Origin: Astragalus membranaceus
Taxonomy: Eukaryota; Streptophyta; Magnoliopsida; Fabales; Fabaceae
NCBI GenBank assembly: GCA_039519185.1
Contig: CM076847.1
Location: forward strand, 86,772,360-86,836,359
Length of the DNA stretch: 64,000 nucleotides
Direction: 5' to 3'
Part shown: piece after piece, positions 11,896 through 24,900 of the stretch
Layout: the number at the start of each line of letters is the position of its first letter
How positions within the stretch are numbered: the stretch's first letter is position 1
Program-made: the position numbers and the translations under genes
Notes under the pieces: generated by a model
What the model saw: the letters and a program-made list of their open reading frames with translations, nothing else
Told to the model about the DNA's origin: nothing
Databases searched by the model: none

Positions 11896-12450
11896 CTAGA
11901 GTCGAAGCTCCAAATCCAACTTCTCCTCTTGGTGTTTAAGCATACCTATTCCTAACTCCAAATTAACGTTTTGCTCATTATTCTTGTACACATTAATGTC
12001 CTTCTTCTCCTCCTCTTCATAGCACTTCATGATTTCCCTTCTTTGAGGACTCAAAAGAGGAAGAGAAAGTGTGAGTCTTGGTTTCTTATCTTCGTTGGTA
12101 GAAGCTGGAGAGGGTGAAGAAGAAGATAGAGTGAGACAATTAGGGCTACAAAGTTTAGAAGAATGTTGTGCACAATTCAAAAGAGTTGGTGATGAAGGTG
12201 AAATAAGAGTAGTAGTAGTAGTGGTAGGGTTAGGTTTAGGGCACTGATCAGAAAACAATGATGATCTCAATCTTGCTCTATCCCTCCTATGAACATTCAT
12301 ATGCCCACCCAAAGCTTGAGCTGATCTGAACTCTCTCTTGCAAAAGCTACAAACATAGTTTCTTGCTGGCCATGATGTTCCCCATCTATGCTCCTCAAAA
12401 CCCAAGTTGTCTTCTCGCTGAGTGTTTCTATTCACGCAGTTTCCTTCCAT
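11896..12450 (-). CDS. SUPERMAN-type C2H2 zinc-finger transcription repressor
   Basis: An intronless frame of 184 residues. A single plant C2H2 finger spans residues 34-54 (Cys34, Cys37, His50, His54, CX2CX12HX3H) with the plant-specific core QALGGH. It is followed by the basic run RRDRARLR, and WPARNY precedes the finger. This finger context is that of the SUPERMAN/RABBIT EARS group of nuclear DNA-binding repressors that control organ or leaf development. The C-terminus ends LDLELRL (178-184), an EAR motif that recruits TOPLESS-type corepressors. A second LxLxL stretch lies near residues 126-131. The middle is Ser/Thr/Pro-rich, and an acidic Glu/Lys run precedes the end. The ATG used is the first in frame, giving MEGNC. 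I cannot assign the exact orthologue; short one-finger relatives such as ZFP10/11 are alternatives. No clear TATA box was found upstream. Confidence 0.92.
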   Translation of the reverse strand: MEGNCVNRNTQREDNLGFEEHRWGTSWPARNYVCSFCKREFRSAQALGGHMNVHRRDRARLRSSLFSDQCPKPNPTTTTTTLISPSSPTLLNCAQHSSKLCSPNCLTLSSSSPSPASTNEDKKPRLTLSLPLLSPQRREIMKCYEEEEKKDINVYKNNEQNVNLELGIGMLKHQEEKLDLELRL

Positions 12451-12909
12451 GGAGCTTTTTTTCTTTATGTATTATACTTCTCTTTTTCAGTCCAAAACCT
12501 TGTACCTATAGAGAGAAGAGAAAACCATATAAAATTAAATGTGACTTAATTCAAAGTATAGAATAATAAATTGAGCAAGACGTGTGAATCACTTACAAGA
12601 GAACTTTCAAAGTTGAGGGAGAGAAAGAAACAGATCCAACCCAAGAATAGGTTTCGTTTGTTAACATAATAATGTACTCTGAGGAGGAAAGTGAGAAGAT
12701 CTCATCAGGTGTACTTCATCTGCCACTGTCTGCAGCTACTGTATTTGGACATTGCTTAGCGAATTAAATGAAGAAACTGTGTGAAAGTGGTCTTTCCCTT
12801 TTGCCTGATAGTGGAAAGCTAGGGCAGATGCATAATGCTGGTACTATTACACACGAGTGACTTTGAACAGAATAAGTTTAATAGTTGCATAATGTTGAAT
12901 TTGATTTTT

Positions 12910-13045
12910 TTTTTGTCTACCGGCCGACCAAGTAATAAGTACATCTCGTAAACTTACACACGTAAAGTAAAAATCTCGAGTTCGAACCTGGGTAACCAGG
13001 GAAAATATCCAACTTAACAATCAGCTGTACGTGTTAGGCTTTATA
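12910..13045 (+). repeat. tRNA-like SINE fragment
   Basis: It contains a polymerase III B-box-like GTTCGAACC at 12980-12988, with an A-box-like region about 45 bp upstream (CCAAGTAATAAGTACATCTC). It has no clean tail or target repeats, so it is a diverged copy at best. Confidence 0.4.
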
Positions 13046-13405
13046 GATCGTTGAATTTGATAATGATTATATTCTGTATTGCAATTTATTTGCCATCAAC
13101 TAAACTTCATTAATTACGAATTTAAACGTTATTAATAACAATTTTTAGTTGTTCAACTACGTAGAATAATTTCAGCAATTTTGAAATTGTGGTTAATTAC
13201 ATTCAAATTCGTCGTTAAATTTGTCAAAAAAAAATTGTCTTTAATGAAGTTCAACGGATGGTTAATAAGTTGCAACAACTAATATATCTATTAATCAAAT
13301 CCAACACTTCATTAAACTTGTGTGAGAACTACATTAACACTTAAAAAAGTTGTTGAATTTAGATGTCCTAAATATGTTTTCAAATTAGGGCCAGAAAAAT
13401 AAAAG
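13046..13405. other. Gene-free AT-rich stretch
   Basis: The phrase CTTCATTAATTACGA and near-inverted relatives (TTAATGAAGTTCAAC, CACTTCATTAAACTT) suggest a degenerate foldback MITE, but ends and target repeats were not resolved. Confidence 0.35.
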
Positions 13406-13418
13406 CCACTTGACTCTT

Positions 13419-13804
13419 TTTTTTTTACGTGGAAAATATTTTATTAAGACCCTCCTAAATCAGAGGCCAAAGCAAAAGAGATACAATGAGGAATTTCCTC
13501 TAACCAAACAGTGTCACAATTAGAGAGAGCAAATTTTGCTAATTGGTGAGCGACAACATTGCTCTCCCGTCTAACATGTGAAAAAAGAAAAGCTCTAAAA
13601 GACTTGGATAAACTATTACATTCATGTAAAAATATTCTACCAGGATAAGATCGTGTTTCCTTCAAATCAACCAATTGAGTGACTAATTGTAAGCAATCAG
13701 ATTCAGCATGTATATTCAAGAAACCCATTTCAAGAGCAAAATTCAAAGCATATTGCAACCCCACGGCCTCCGCAATAAATGGGTCAGGAGGGCCTCTAAA
13801 GAAC
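13419..13804 (-). mobile_element. 5'-truncated LINE insertion with 13-bp target repeats
   Basis: A perfect 13-bp direct repeat CCACTTGACTCTT lies at 13406-13418 and 13805-13817. Inside, the plus-strand left edge is a short T run (about 13419-13426), meaning a poly-A tail on the minus strand. The minus strand codes the C-terminal RNase H-like domain seen at the end of many plant LINEs. A poly-A tail, a long target repeat and 5' truncation (386 bp left) together are the signature of target-primed reverse transcription. Confidence 0.85.
13444..13800 (-). pseudogene. RNase H-like (RVT_3) domain of a LINE, C-terminal piece
   Basis: The minus-strand frame starts inside the insertion with GPPDPFIAEAVGLQYALNFA and runs about 118 residues to a stop at 13444. 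Features of the plant RVT_3 RNase H family are visible: AEAxGLxxAL..A, an acidic ESDCLQLV motif (catalytic Asp), and HVRRESNVVAHQLAKFA with its conserved Asn-His near the end. It is a truncated remnant without promoter and not a host gene. Confidence 0.75.
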
Positions 13805-14691
13805 CCACTTGACTCTTGACTAAGGCTAAATCGAGTAAAAATCTATTCTATGAGTAGTGTGTGGAGCCTATGAAATGTACCTCCAGGAGAGAGGAGTAAC
13901 TTGTGTGTGGGTTTATTGATTCTCATCTTAGGGTGGCTTGATTGCATCGTTAGGGTGGGTTTTTAGGTTTTCCTGTTGTTGGTGTATATCCTTCTCGCCA
14001 CCCAAAATTATATTATATATATTATAGGTTTTGTTTTTCTTAAATACATATTTATCCTATAATATATATAATATAATTTTCTTTTGAAAAAACTCGACAA
14101 TTGACTCAAATGAACTCACTCACATCCTTAATCAGTGTACTAAGTAACAAAATAATGGAGTGAATCATTCGTTAAGAAATGGTTTTCTCGATCATAAAGG
14201 ATGAATTATCATATCGTGTCTTAATTTGTTGTTTGCTTAAAAAACTGAATAGGATAAACCAATCTCTATTATTTTATGACCATCTAGTTAAAAAATTTAT
14301 TATTGTGTGCTGGACGAGCTAGAATCCAACTAATAGGCTAATATTTTTTCTAGCTCCCACTAACCTTATAAAAAAGTATTTTAATATTCTATAAAATATA
14401 CAACTATTTTAAATAAATAATACAAATTTTAAAATTAATATTCAAAATTGTAAATATGAAAAAAAAATATGTAATTTATCACAAGGGTAGTTTTGTCATT
14501 ATATATTTTTAAAAAACTGAAAATTATATTAAAAATAATTTAAATTTTAATAAATTACAAATAAAACAAAAAAATTAATATTAAAACTTATAATAAAATA
14601 CAAGTAAATACTTTATAAAAATATAAATTATATATTTTTTCATTTTGGGTTTAAAAATAAAGTTGTTTCAAAAAATATAAATTATATATTT

Positions 14692-14843
14692 TAACCAAGG
14701 GTCGGGGGTTCAATCCCCACCTTGGGTACGGAACAGTGTTAAAACTTTGGGCCAGCTGTCCTGCCCCTCGAGGCACCTACAATTCAGCGAGGGGATTAGT
14801 CATTGCGGTCGACGGTGAATATCCTGGGTAAAACCAAAAAAAA
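14692..14843 (+). repeat. tRNA-derived SINE copy
   Basis: B box GGTTCAATCCCC at 14707-14718, a body ending CCTGGGTAAAACC, then an A-rich tail (14830-14843). An A box is not clearly preserved, which suggests 5' truncation. Confidence 0.5.
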
Positions 14844-15184
14844 GATAATATAATGATATCTAGTTATCAAGTGCACATCAAATGGATCCTAATCCAACTC
14901 TCTTATCCTATTCACTTCTATTATATGATGACCATGAAACAGACCCTCAGTCTCTGAAACCAGAGGTAAAACAAGTTCATCACTAAATAATAAAGCCACT
15001 TAGAACTTAGATATTACTAATTTTAGACAAGCAAAATCTCTAGGGCTTAGTTTTCTTTTGTCGATCTTCTGTGTGTAGGGATGGTTTCCTATGTTCTGTA
15101 TCGGGTGCGTACCCTTGTGCTCTTCATTTTATTAATATATAATATTATGTTTGCCATTAAAAAAAGCTTTATATATTGACAATG

Positions 15185-15300
15185 AAGCGCAGTTGAGTTG
15201 GTAAATATTTCACCTAAACCCAAAGAGTCGTGAGTTCGAGTCATATAGTGGGAAAGTGGAGAACCACTATTGATCCTCTTAAAAAAACCGGCTTAATTGC
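15185..15300 (+). repeat. tRNA-derived SINE copy
   Basis: An A-box-like AGTTGAGTTGGTAAA at 15191-15205 and a B box GAGTTCGAGTC at 15232-15242 have the spacing expected of a tRNA-type internal promoter. The 3' part ends in ACCGGCTTAATTGCC without an obvious tail. Confidence 0.5.
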
Positions 15301-15955
15301 CATGACAAGTTTGAAAGGAATCTCTCAGGTGTAACAAGTTGTTAGAATTTAGAAACATTACAAGACTTGAGCGCTGCACTAAGATTCTTCGGGTACTTGG
15401 GTTTATTTTTTGATTGAGTACTTATGTTTGAGGTTTCATTCAATGTTATGTCAATGTAATGTCAAACATGTAACATCCACACAGAAGCTCGGAAAAGCCT
15501 ACCGCTCATAAAGCCGTGGGAAACATTCAATTCACTGGTCGAAGTTGTGTAAAACTGCAAACGTCATCTCGAGGCCATGACAACTTGGTAAAATTGAGAG
15601 CCAAAACGACAGGACACAAGAAAAAAAATCTGAAACGATGTTATATACAAAATTTTCACTCTGTAAGTGTCATCGGACATCTAATATGATTTTCACTCGG
15701 AAGGGATGCCAAGAAGATGAAACACTGATCAACAAGTTCATCATTGATTGACTCTTTTGCTATCTCTGCCTGACTGATCTACCGGATCCTGACATGAACT
15801 GTGTATCTACAAATTTGTACTTAGGGTATGTAACAGAAGGAGTGAATGTGCGTATCCAATGCCGCCTCCATCCCTTTTCTCTGTCTATCTTCCTTGATTC
15901 CCCAGAGACCAGAGGAAATGAAAATTTAAGCCAGGTCGAAGAAAAACAAGTTTTA

Positions 15956-18900
15956 CTAGAAGAAATCATCAAACGAACCTTCTTTTTCACTTTCAGATCC
16001 TGAAAATGCAGGAAAAAATGATACTGCCATTGACATCGTAGTTTCGTCTTAACAACAATAGAATTAACAAAAGGACAATTTAAACAAAAGGACAATTTAA
16101 ACAACAATAGAAGGAAGTAAATCCAAATATAAGCTTTGTTCCTACTCTTATCTTTTATCACAATCACTATTATCATCATCATTGATGCATATATAACTAT
16201 GCTATTAAAGGAAGCAACTAAATCATATTTTCACCACCGTATCTGTGATATATCATAGTAAAAACCCCAGACTGAATGCTGCCAAGCTCTCAAGAAAGTA
16301 CTTCTATTCTCATTCAAAAACTTCTATTTGTAATACACATGATAGGATCTTTATTCATCTTTTTATAAGGTGGCTTTATTCCTCGGACAAATTATTTTCT
16401 CCCCATGCAGCAAACAAGTTCAACGGGAAAATAACTAGCACATTGACAATTTTGAAGAAAGTTGGACTGACCTGATCCATCTGCAGTGGTGATATCTTGA
16501 ACTACTAGTTCAAAAGATTTTGGCTTTTGGGAAGAGACATCTTCTGCATTTGAAACAGGTGCTGGAAATGTGAAATCGGAGTCTGTAGATGAGGAATCGG
16601 AGTTACTAGATGCAACATCAACTCTAGCAATAGGTCGAAATGTTGAACTCAATCTTGATGAAGTACTTAAGATCATCCTCAGCTCGGCAACTTGACTTGA
16701 CATGGAAGATATCATCCTGATACACACTAATTCAGATCCAGCATTAATCAAATAGCATTCAGTTTAAAAGTCATAATGTAAATCTTAGTAATGCCCACAA
16801 AAGGACAAGAGGGTGAAAATTTTTATTGATCGATACGACAACTAGACCCACCATAAATATTTCCCACTCATGTTGTGTATCTTTAAACCATAATGATAAG
16901 GCCCAAAAAAGTATAGTTTCCATGATATGGTAAATTTTAGTCATTTTTTATTGTTCAAAATATGCTTTTGAATACGACTTGCCTTGACTCGAATAATATA
17001 TAGTACAATAAACATTCTCTTTCCAACAAATACTGAAAATGAACAAATACTTGTGTAAACTCCAGCAAATGCTTTTGGTTATGGAAGCAGATCTTAGAAT
17101 AATTAAAATAATCTCTTTTCCTCAAAGCTAGGCTGACTTTAAATCTTCCAAAAGGTCAACTCCAGAGCTACATTACTAGCAAATATAAATAAACCTTAAT
17201 TGATTATTGCCTTAATTCACCTAAAATATATTGACCCTTGTATTCCAATTTTGTAGGTGCTCTTCTGAAAGATAAATTGTTTAAACACCATCAGATATTA
17301 CTATAGAAGTTCAATGCTATAGCTTTCCCAGATCAGTAACAAGTTAACAGTGAATTGATAGTGTGTACGACAACCACAACAACCAAATCATTTTCTCACT
17401 AGCCGAGATCAACTATATGGATGAAACAATGCCATAATGTCCTATCATAAATCATGTCTAATGACAAACAGTTTGATAGAGACTCATTATGATCCTATTC
17501 CTTTCAGCACCTTATTGCGTTTTATATTTGTCTATGCAAGCTCATTATTCAGTTGAAAGATAACATATCACTTAGTCAAAGTGTATAGAGGAAAACACAC
17601 AGAGAGCACACAATTATTGCAGGCTTGTTTCACTCCTTCCACTGTGCTGTCCATTTTCCTCTTTGTATCGCATCATTGATGGATCTTGAAATTGGAAAAT
17701 CAAAATTGCAAAATTACACGAATTTTCAAGGGAATAATACTAATACTACCTGTTCAATGAGTCCTGAAGCTGATATACTCTTTTTTCAGTTTCAGCTAAT
17801 TTTTTGCTTAACTCGTCGTTAGATCCTTGAGCTTCTACGTATTTCCTTTCATATTCATCAGCCTTCTGTTTTTCTTCCTGCAACATAACCTGTGTAATGC
17901 AACAATCAGATGACACTTGGCAAGCCTGAATTGTATAATTATAACCGTATGCCAAACCTGTTATGCATACAGGTTATGAAGTTATTATGCATAACATAGG
18001 TGACCATGTGATTATTCAAATGATGCTTTGATCCCCACCACTCATCCTTGATTCAATTCTGTGAAGAGATCTTTTCAGATTTGTAGATCTATAATCTATG
18101 GACTCATGTCACACATTGTGCGACTCTCAATTGCAATCATGTACAATAATTACCAATTACCAGTATATCAGTTCTAAGTCATTTCTGCTACCAGCATTTA
18201 CAGATCGAATTAAATATTTATCAATTTCGTCCTGCCACTACAATAAATAGAAGAATTCTAGGACAAAGAATATTATTGCACTCTCACTTCTTTTAACAGT
18301 TAATTTTCATGTCATCCAATAACAATTACCATTTATACTGGAATTCTGAATTCTCCACTTAACAAATACAACAAATAAAGAATGAGAAGAATGAAGTTAT
18401 TGAAAATATTGGGATTTAGGTAGAGAAGGACTGAAAGAGAAAAGAGAGAACAAAACCCAAATGATGAGTATAAATTTATGATATTAATATATGATGTATA
18501 AAGATGTGTTACAACTGGCAAAGCACTAACCCATATTACTAAAATGAAATAAGGAAAAAATAAAAAACAATAGAGTGAAATATGGAAACCTTTCCCCCAA
18601 GAGATGCTCTAAAACATAATATCCTCTAAAAAAATTCCAAAACACAATAATGATATTGTCAGATATTTTAACACTTCCCTCAAGTTAAAGCGTACTAAGC
18701 TTTAAGCCTGTTACAATTAAAAACACAAAAACAAAATAAAATAAAAATGTAACACACTGGCAAGTGTCTGGGACTGGAGAAGGGGCTAGAGCGTCTGGGA
18801 CTGGAGAAGGGGCTAGAGCGTCTGGGACTGGAGAAGGGGCCAGACTGCAATTAGGACTAGAGACAGAAGCCAAACTGCATCTGTCGCAATGCCGTGGCCA

Positions 18901-21900
18901 TGGCGTCTGGGATTGGAGACAGTGGGGCCAGACTGAGTGATCATCAAGAAGACTCACAACTGGTATGTTTGTAAGTGGGCTACCGGACCGATTGTCAGCC
19001 AGAAAAGAGGTCACTTTATCATTTGTGGTGTCTCTCAAAGAGCCATGCTGGCAATGGAAAACCAAAAATAGTACCAAAAGGGGAAGAGAACAAGGCAAAA
19101 AAAAAGCATTAGTAATTGAAATTGGTCTAGGTTTGGGTTTGGGTTACTGAAATTTGTGAACAGTGGGAAGAGAAGTATCACAAAGAAAATGACATTGTTC
19201 CAATAGAGTTCCAAACTTTAGGAAACTCAACAATGGAATAATGAGAAAACAAGTCACAGAGGATGGTACTAGCATTATATTATGTTGAAATTATAAAGAT
19301 ACATTTAGTCAAAGAGGGAGGAAAAGAGGATGCTAGAATATAAAGTTATTACATTGTCGGTAATGATGCGTTACAAAAGACAAAGAAAGAACTAAATTAT
19401 ACTGATATTAGACTCCTATTCCAAATTGAATAAGGGGAAAAAATCATGAAATATATATAAACCACTTCAAAGAGAACATCTAAGATACTGTAAAATATTG
19501 TATACAATAATGATATATAGAGATTTTTTTTTAAATATTATAACAAAGATAATAGATATATTAAGTTTACCTTTAAACTTTTTATTTCTGTAGTAAGAGC
19601 CTCAATGTTTTCAGTGTCTCCGACGGGACTAGTGGAATCCCCGAGAGCTTCAATTCTGTCATTATCTTGGAAAGAACTTGAGCATTCTTCTTGGAAAGAA
19701 TTTGAAAATTCTTCCACATAAGGACTTTCATTTTCCACTGATACCTCCACAACCTGGCAATCCATGATAGCAAACCGGTTCATTTTTTATGTCAGCAGCA
19801 AGAACTTCAAGAGTTATGCCAAAAAGGTTTCTTCAGGTTTTTCTGTATTCATTGTGGTCAGTGCCATTTACCGATCAAAGAAACTCCTAATGATGTTTCT
19901 TAGTGAAAGGGAGTAGTCCTAATAGTTTTAAGCTGTCAGGAGAAGGCTTTGGAATATTTTGAATTTTATCCTTAACATTTACATATTCCCCTATAAAGCT
20001 TACTAGTTGCTAATAATCATTATCAAGACAAGAAATGCAAACAGATAGGAATTAACAATGGAGTAAGTATTTAAATATAGAACCTCATGTTCATGTTTTT
20101 CGCTGGAGTGATGGACACTTCGTGACATGATTGACGCTTTCTTAAGGTTCTGATAGTCAATGAGAGCTTTGTGACGGCGCCAATAGGACTGCATTTTTTT
20201 ATTACTAATACTTCAGGCAAGGCAACACAAAAGTATTTTTAAAAAAATTTAACACTACAAGGACAGATCTAACCTGAATATTGGTAGATGCACTAGTTTG
20301 CTTTCTATATCTCAATTTATCACGAGCAGCACGAGCTGCAATTGCCCGTAAACCTGTCTGCAAGGTAATAGCGGAAATTCTTATTTTTGTGTAGCATTTT
20401 CTGGCTAACTTTCCGCGTGTATAAGTTTGAATTTTGATTGCAGCTGCTTCCCTCTTCATGTGATGATATCTTCTCCGTGCCAGTTGTCCTAAAAGTCACA
20501 ACAGTCATGTGTTTCATGAAATATATTGATTCAATTGGAATTCTGTATGTAAAACTTCTCAAATCTATACTTCAGTGTTCCGTTCAAGTTGTAGAGACTA
20601 GAGAGCATGCTATGAAGAAATTATTCGAAAAAAGAAATGTCAGACAGACTGAACTACAAAAGTCCTCATACAAAATTTTTAATGTTCAATGTCAGCTTAT
20701 AGAAACTACGAGCATCTTAAAGACATTTGTAAGATAATGATCTTCATACAAAATTTTTATTGTTCAATGTCAATCATAATATGTATTAGACTTTTAAATT
20801 TGAAACGGAAAATCAACACAAGGCCATAATAAAGATGGTGTCAAGAATGGATGAAGAAGTGAAGAACAAATTCCAACTTTTTGGCTTGAAAAAAGCTCTT
20901 ATTTTTCTGCAACAAGAGGGATTGGAGTTACTGGATGTCTTTGGAGTCACTCAGGATCCGGATCCTCTGCTGCGGCAGGATGGTCCGGTGCCAGCATGGA
21001 CCGTTGGATCTAGAGAGAGAAACTTTCTTGCTCTAGATCTAACGGTCCCCACCGGCGCAGAACCATTCTACGTGTAGTAGAGGATCTGTCTTCGAGTCAC
21101 TCAGCCTCTGAGTAACCAAGGCAGAGACAATAATCCTTTCATCCTTCATATAATACAAAAAATACAAATAACTGACCTCTGCAAATGGATTGCACAAAGA
21201 TAGAGGATTTTAGCAGTGCAATATATGCTTTTCGACTAAAATGAGTTTTAATCTGCTTTTGGATAGTTGTTGCAGAATTGCTAAACAGGTATGCTCGCCG
21301 AGCATCCAATTCTGCCATTTGTCCAGCTCTTAGAAATATTTGTGTTTGCCCTATCTGCAAAATTAGGCCAATTATAAAAGTTCTGCTAAGTGCTAACCAT
21401 ACAAAAGCATCTTGCAATAAAGCATTTTGGTTAACATATTTGAACCAGAAATACGTCTTTCATCATAATTTGAATAGTATACACGTTTCATTTCATGCCC
21501 CAATCAAAAGTCAAAGAACCATACAAAGATTCCAGGAAAACACTAACAGGAGTATCTAATGACAGAAATTTTAATTCCAATAAGGGATAACAAATTCAAT
21601 TTTTAATTTATTTGAGGGTGGTAACAAATTAAAATTCAATCGAACCCCAGTTCTACCTGATAACCTGTAAGCCCAACCTTCTCTAAAATCTTTTTACACA
21701 AATCCTTTTCTTCGAAGCTGCATAAATACAGATAATTTTCAGGATAAAAAACCAGATAAATGTCAACGCAGAAAGCAATGATATCAAGATAGTAGGTAAA
21801 AATAACGCAGATAAAATTGTCGCTAAGCCACACTTACTTCCCTCGAAGAATCTCTGGAGCAAGAATTCCTAAGCGAGTTAAAAACTCATTAAAGGTCCTG

Positions 21901-24900
21901 TGAGAGGGGAATCCAGCACATTTTATTCTTACTGCTTCAAGAACACCCTACAATATCAACAACAGGGATAAATTCTAGTTCTTTTTTTCTGAATAGCAAT
22001 AATATATAAGCAAAAGCACTAGGGGTATGACAACTCGACAACCCATTCAAGGAGAGATACATAGAGGAGCAAAACAAAACGAGGAGGGTAAATTCTAGTT
22101 CTAAATAAGCTAGTTCAAAGTAAACAAAGGGCTATAGGCACTCGTTGCTTATTCACATTCGTCACACTACTTCAATTGCAAAATCAGGCTGGTGGAAGAA
22201 TGTGAATAGGCAAAATAATGTGCCAGAAGTCCAAACCTTAGAGCAATCACAGTACAACTTAATTTCAAAATCTACTTACACCAGAACGTAATTGATGGAT
22301 GACGTTCATATTCTCAAATGTGCCAGGTTTTAGTAAATTGTTTGGCTTCACACATCTAATATAATGGGGCTCTGTCAGATTGAGGGTCTCCATCAATTGT
22401 TGTAATTGTAGCTGCACGAATTAGCACAACAGTATCCACCTTTCAATTGTAGTAAAGCTTATCAGATAGCATATTTCCTTTTGACAAGGTAAAGAATCAT
22501 ATTTTAGATACCTTAAAACGAGAACCAATAGAAGAAAACTTGGCAGATTTGGCTGTCTCCTCAGAAAGTGGGGGAAAGAGGCCTGATACAAATGAACATT
22601 TGGAAGTACTTAGCATATCTTGATGTTCAGGAACGACATAGTCTTTGTTTTTGTCTATAAAATGCTCAGACTGATATTTAACCTGAAAACATGTGCATCA
22701 ATAACAACTTTTAGCAAAAACCCAGAATGAAAAGTAGTAACTTGCATAGCAATGATGAAGAATCAAACTTACCTCCCCTGCATAATGAACAATAGTGAAA
22801 TCTGAGCGTGCCAATTTTGGCTTGATGAAGCGCTTGTGATCTTTGAATGTCTGATAAAGCTTTTGTGAAAATGTATCATGAGTTGACTTGGGAAACATAC
22901 TGCAAGCAGACAATGATCATGGAAATACAACAAAACAAATTCAAAATTGTAACGAGAAGTTTACACATAGCCTACGAACAATTTTGCAAATATCATCAAT
23001 GACTCTAGGATGAATTATCAAGAAACAATCATAGGATGGTGTACATTTTTCTGGGAAAAAACTATTAGTGAAAGAGACCAAAACCTACCCTTTTTTCACC
23101 TCAAACTCATGAATAAATACCAAACTATAGGTTAATATCAATGTGTCAAATCCCATTACTTGCAGATGTCTTAGACTAACATTTACTTAAAATAATAACT
23201 AACAATTCATAGATATAATGCATGGCAAAGTTATGAACTTAGTCTAGCAATTGGCCAAGCCCTACCTGACATAAAATTATATCTTGGTAGCCCAAAATTT
23301 ATGTTACTCTAATCTTCCCCCTCTTTCCAAATACAAGTGTATACATGGTATAAAATATAAGGAGTTGTATCATATCATAAAAAAATAAAAAATAAAAACA
23401 AGGAATAAATGTGTTCATACCAGGCCTCATCAAGCAGAGCAATGATTCCACCTGGTTTCTGTAAAATAAGAGATTTTTACTAAGTTATAACATTTTGAAA
23501 GCAGATTCAGAGGATATAATCTAAAGCAAGCTTCAAAATAAATTTCCATCAATATTTAAAAACAAAAGTCTGCATATAGCAAAATGATGTTGTGAGAAAA
23601 CTTCATTGCATATGTCACGACTATAAAATGTGAGAGGGAAAGTCACGTGATCTTATGATCGGAACAATCTCCATTATCAAGCAGTACTATGACCATTTTT
23701 TGACACGAGGATTTATCTCAAACTCACTCAATTAGGATGGTTAACAATATTTATCTTAACTACCACCAAATATTGTGGAAATTTTGAATCAAGACTCTCT
23801 TGAGGAGAGTTGCAAGAACTTTCTCTCACTCTATTACTCTCGAAAACGAACTGATTTCTTGCTCCAGCTACTTATAAGCCCCCCTTTATATAGTGGAGTC
23901 ATGTGGCTTTATCCAGGAATGACATAGTGCATACTAAATTATTAGTTGTTCTGAATTCTCTTATATCTAAGAAACCTTGAAAATGCAATCTATATTTTTC
24001 TATATTATTTCCTTGATATGGTGTTCCATCACTTATAGGACACCAAATGCCCAAAAGTTCAAAAATTGAAGAAAGAATTGGAAGATATAATCAGAAGTGT
24101 TCATCTGACACAAAAATTATCCAACACGAATACAACATGACACAGATACTATTTTGAAGTGTCCCTGCTTTCTTTGTGTTTAACAAACAAACAGGTCTTC
24201 ACAAAGCATAATCCACCAGAAAACTTTGTTGTTATGTTGTATGCTTACCTAAGTAAGGTACATAAGACTATGCTTACAATCAAGTATAATATCAAGTATA
24301 GATAGAATATCAAAGAAAAAGGTATTTACCATGCTTCATGAGACTAGTTGGTTAAACAAAATGTTTTCACTGTTTTTACACAATAAAAAAAGCATTTATT
24401 TAGAGAAAGAAGCAGAAACAAAAATGATGATGAGCAAACCTCAAGATACAAAATAGTACATAATAAATAGCTACAAGAGAATCCATGCAATACAAAGTTT
24501 TAGAAACTTCTTCAATCTCTCCAAATACTGACTTTTGGTTGAGATGCTTAGTTAGAGATATAAAAGCCATTGCTGAGCCTAAGCATAATAGTACAAGGTT
24601 TCAAAATATCTGGTTCTTGACAAGGTACCAAAACCTTCAATGACCACGTGGTTAAGATCTGAATACTTGATGTGCACATTCTTCATAATTACGTTAAATT
24701 TTAGATCCAATTAAAATAGACCTTTGCAATCATCCACACTCCAAATCTCTTAGGCTCTTCTGTGGAGATTATCGATGTCATACTGAATATTGTCTTTTGT
24801 ATTTTCACTTGCACAAATCAAATATCAAATCAAATATAAAATACATACCCAAGTATGCAACTTGCAAGAATACATGGAATACTAGATTACATTTACTCCG

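Larger units (their letters stand above)
13818..15955. other. Gene-free stretch downstream of the myosin gene
   Basis: Very AT-rich DNA from 14340 to 14700, two SINE-like copies (listed separately), and presumably the myosin 3' untranslated region at the right side. A minus-strand AATAAA-like signal is possible near 15403, but I cannot choose the poly-A site. Confidence 0.4.

Noticed and set aside
15760..16182. A 140-residue minus-strand frame with DLKVKKKVRLMI as the myosin end
   Set aside because: The phase of the preceding exon requires the other frame, which ends at 15956; the long frame would not join correctly.
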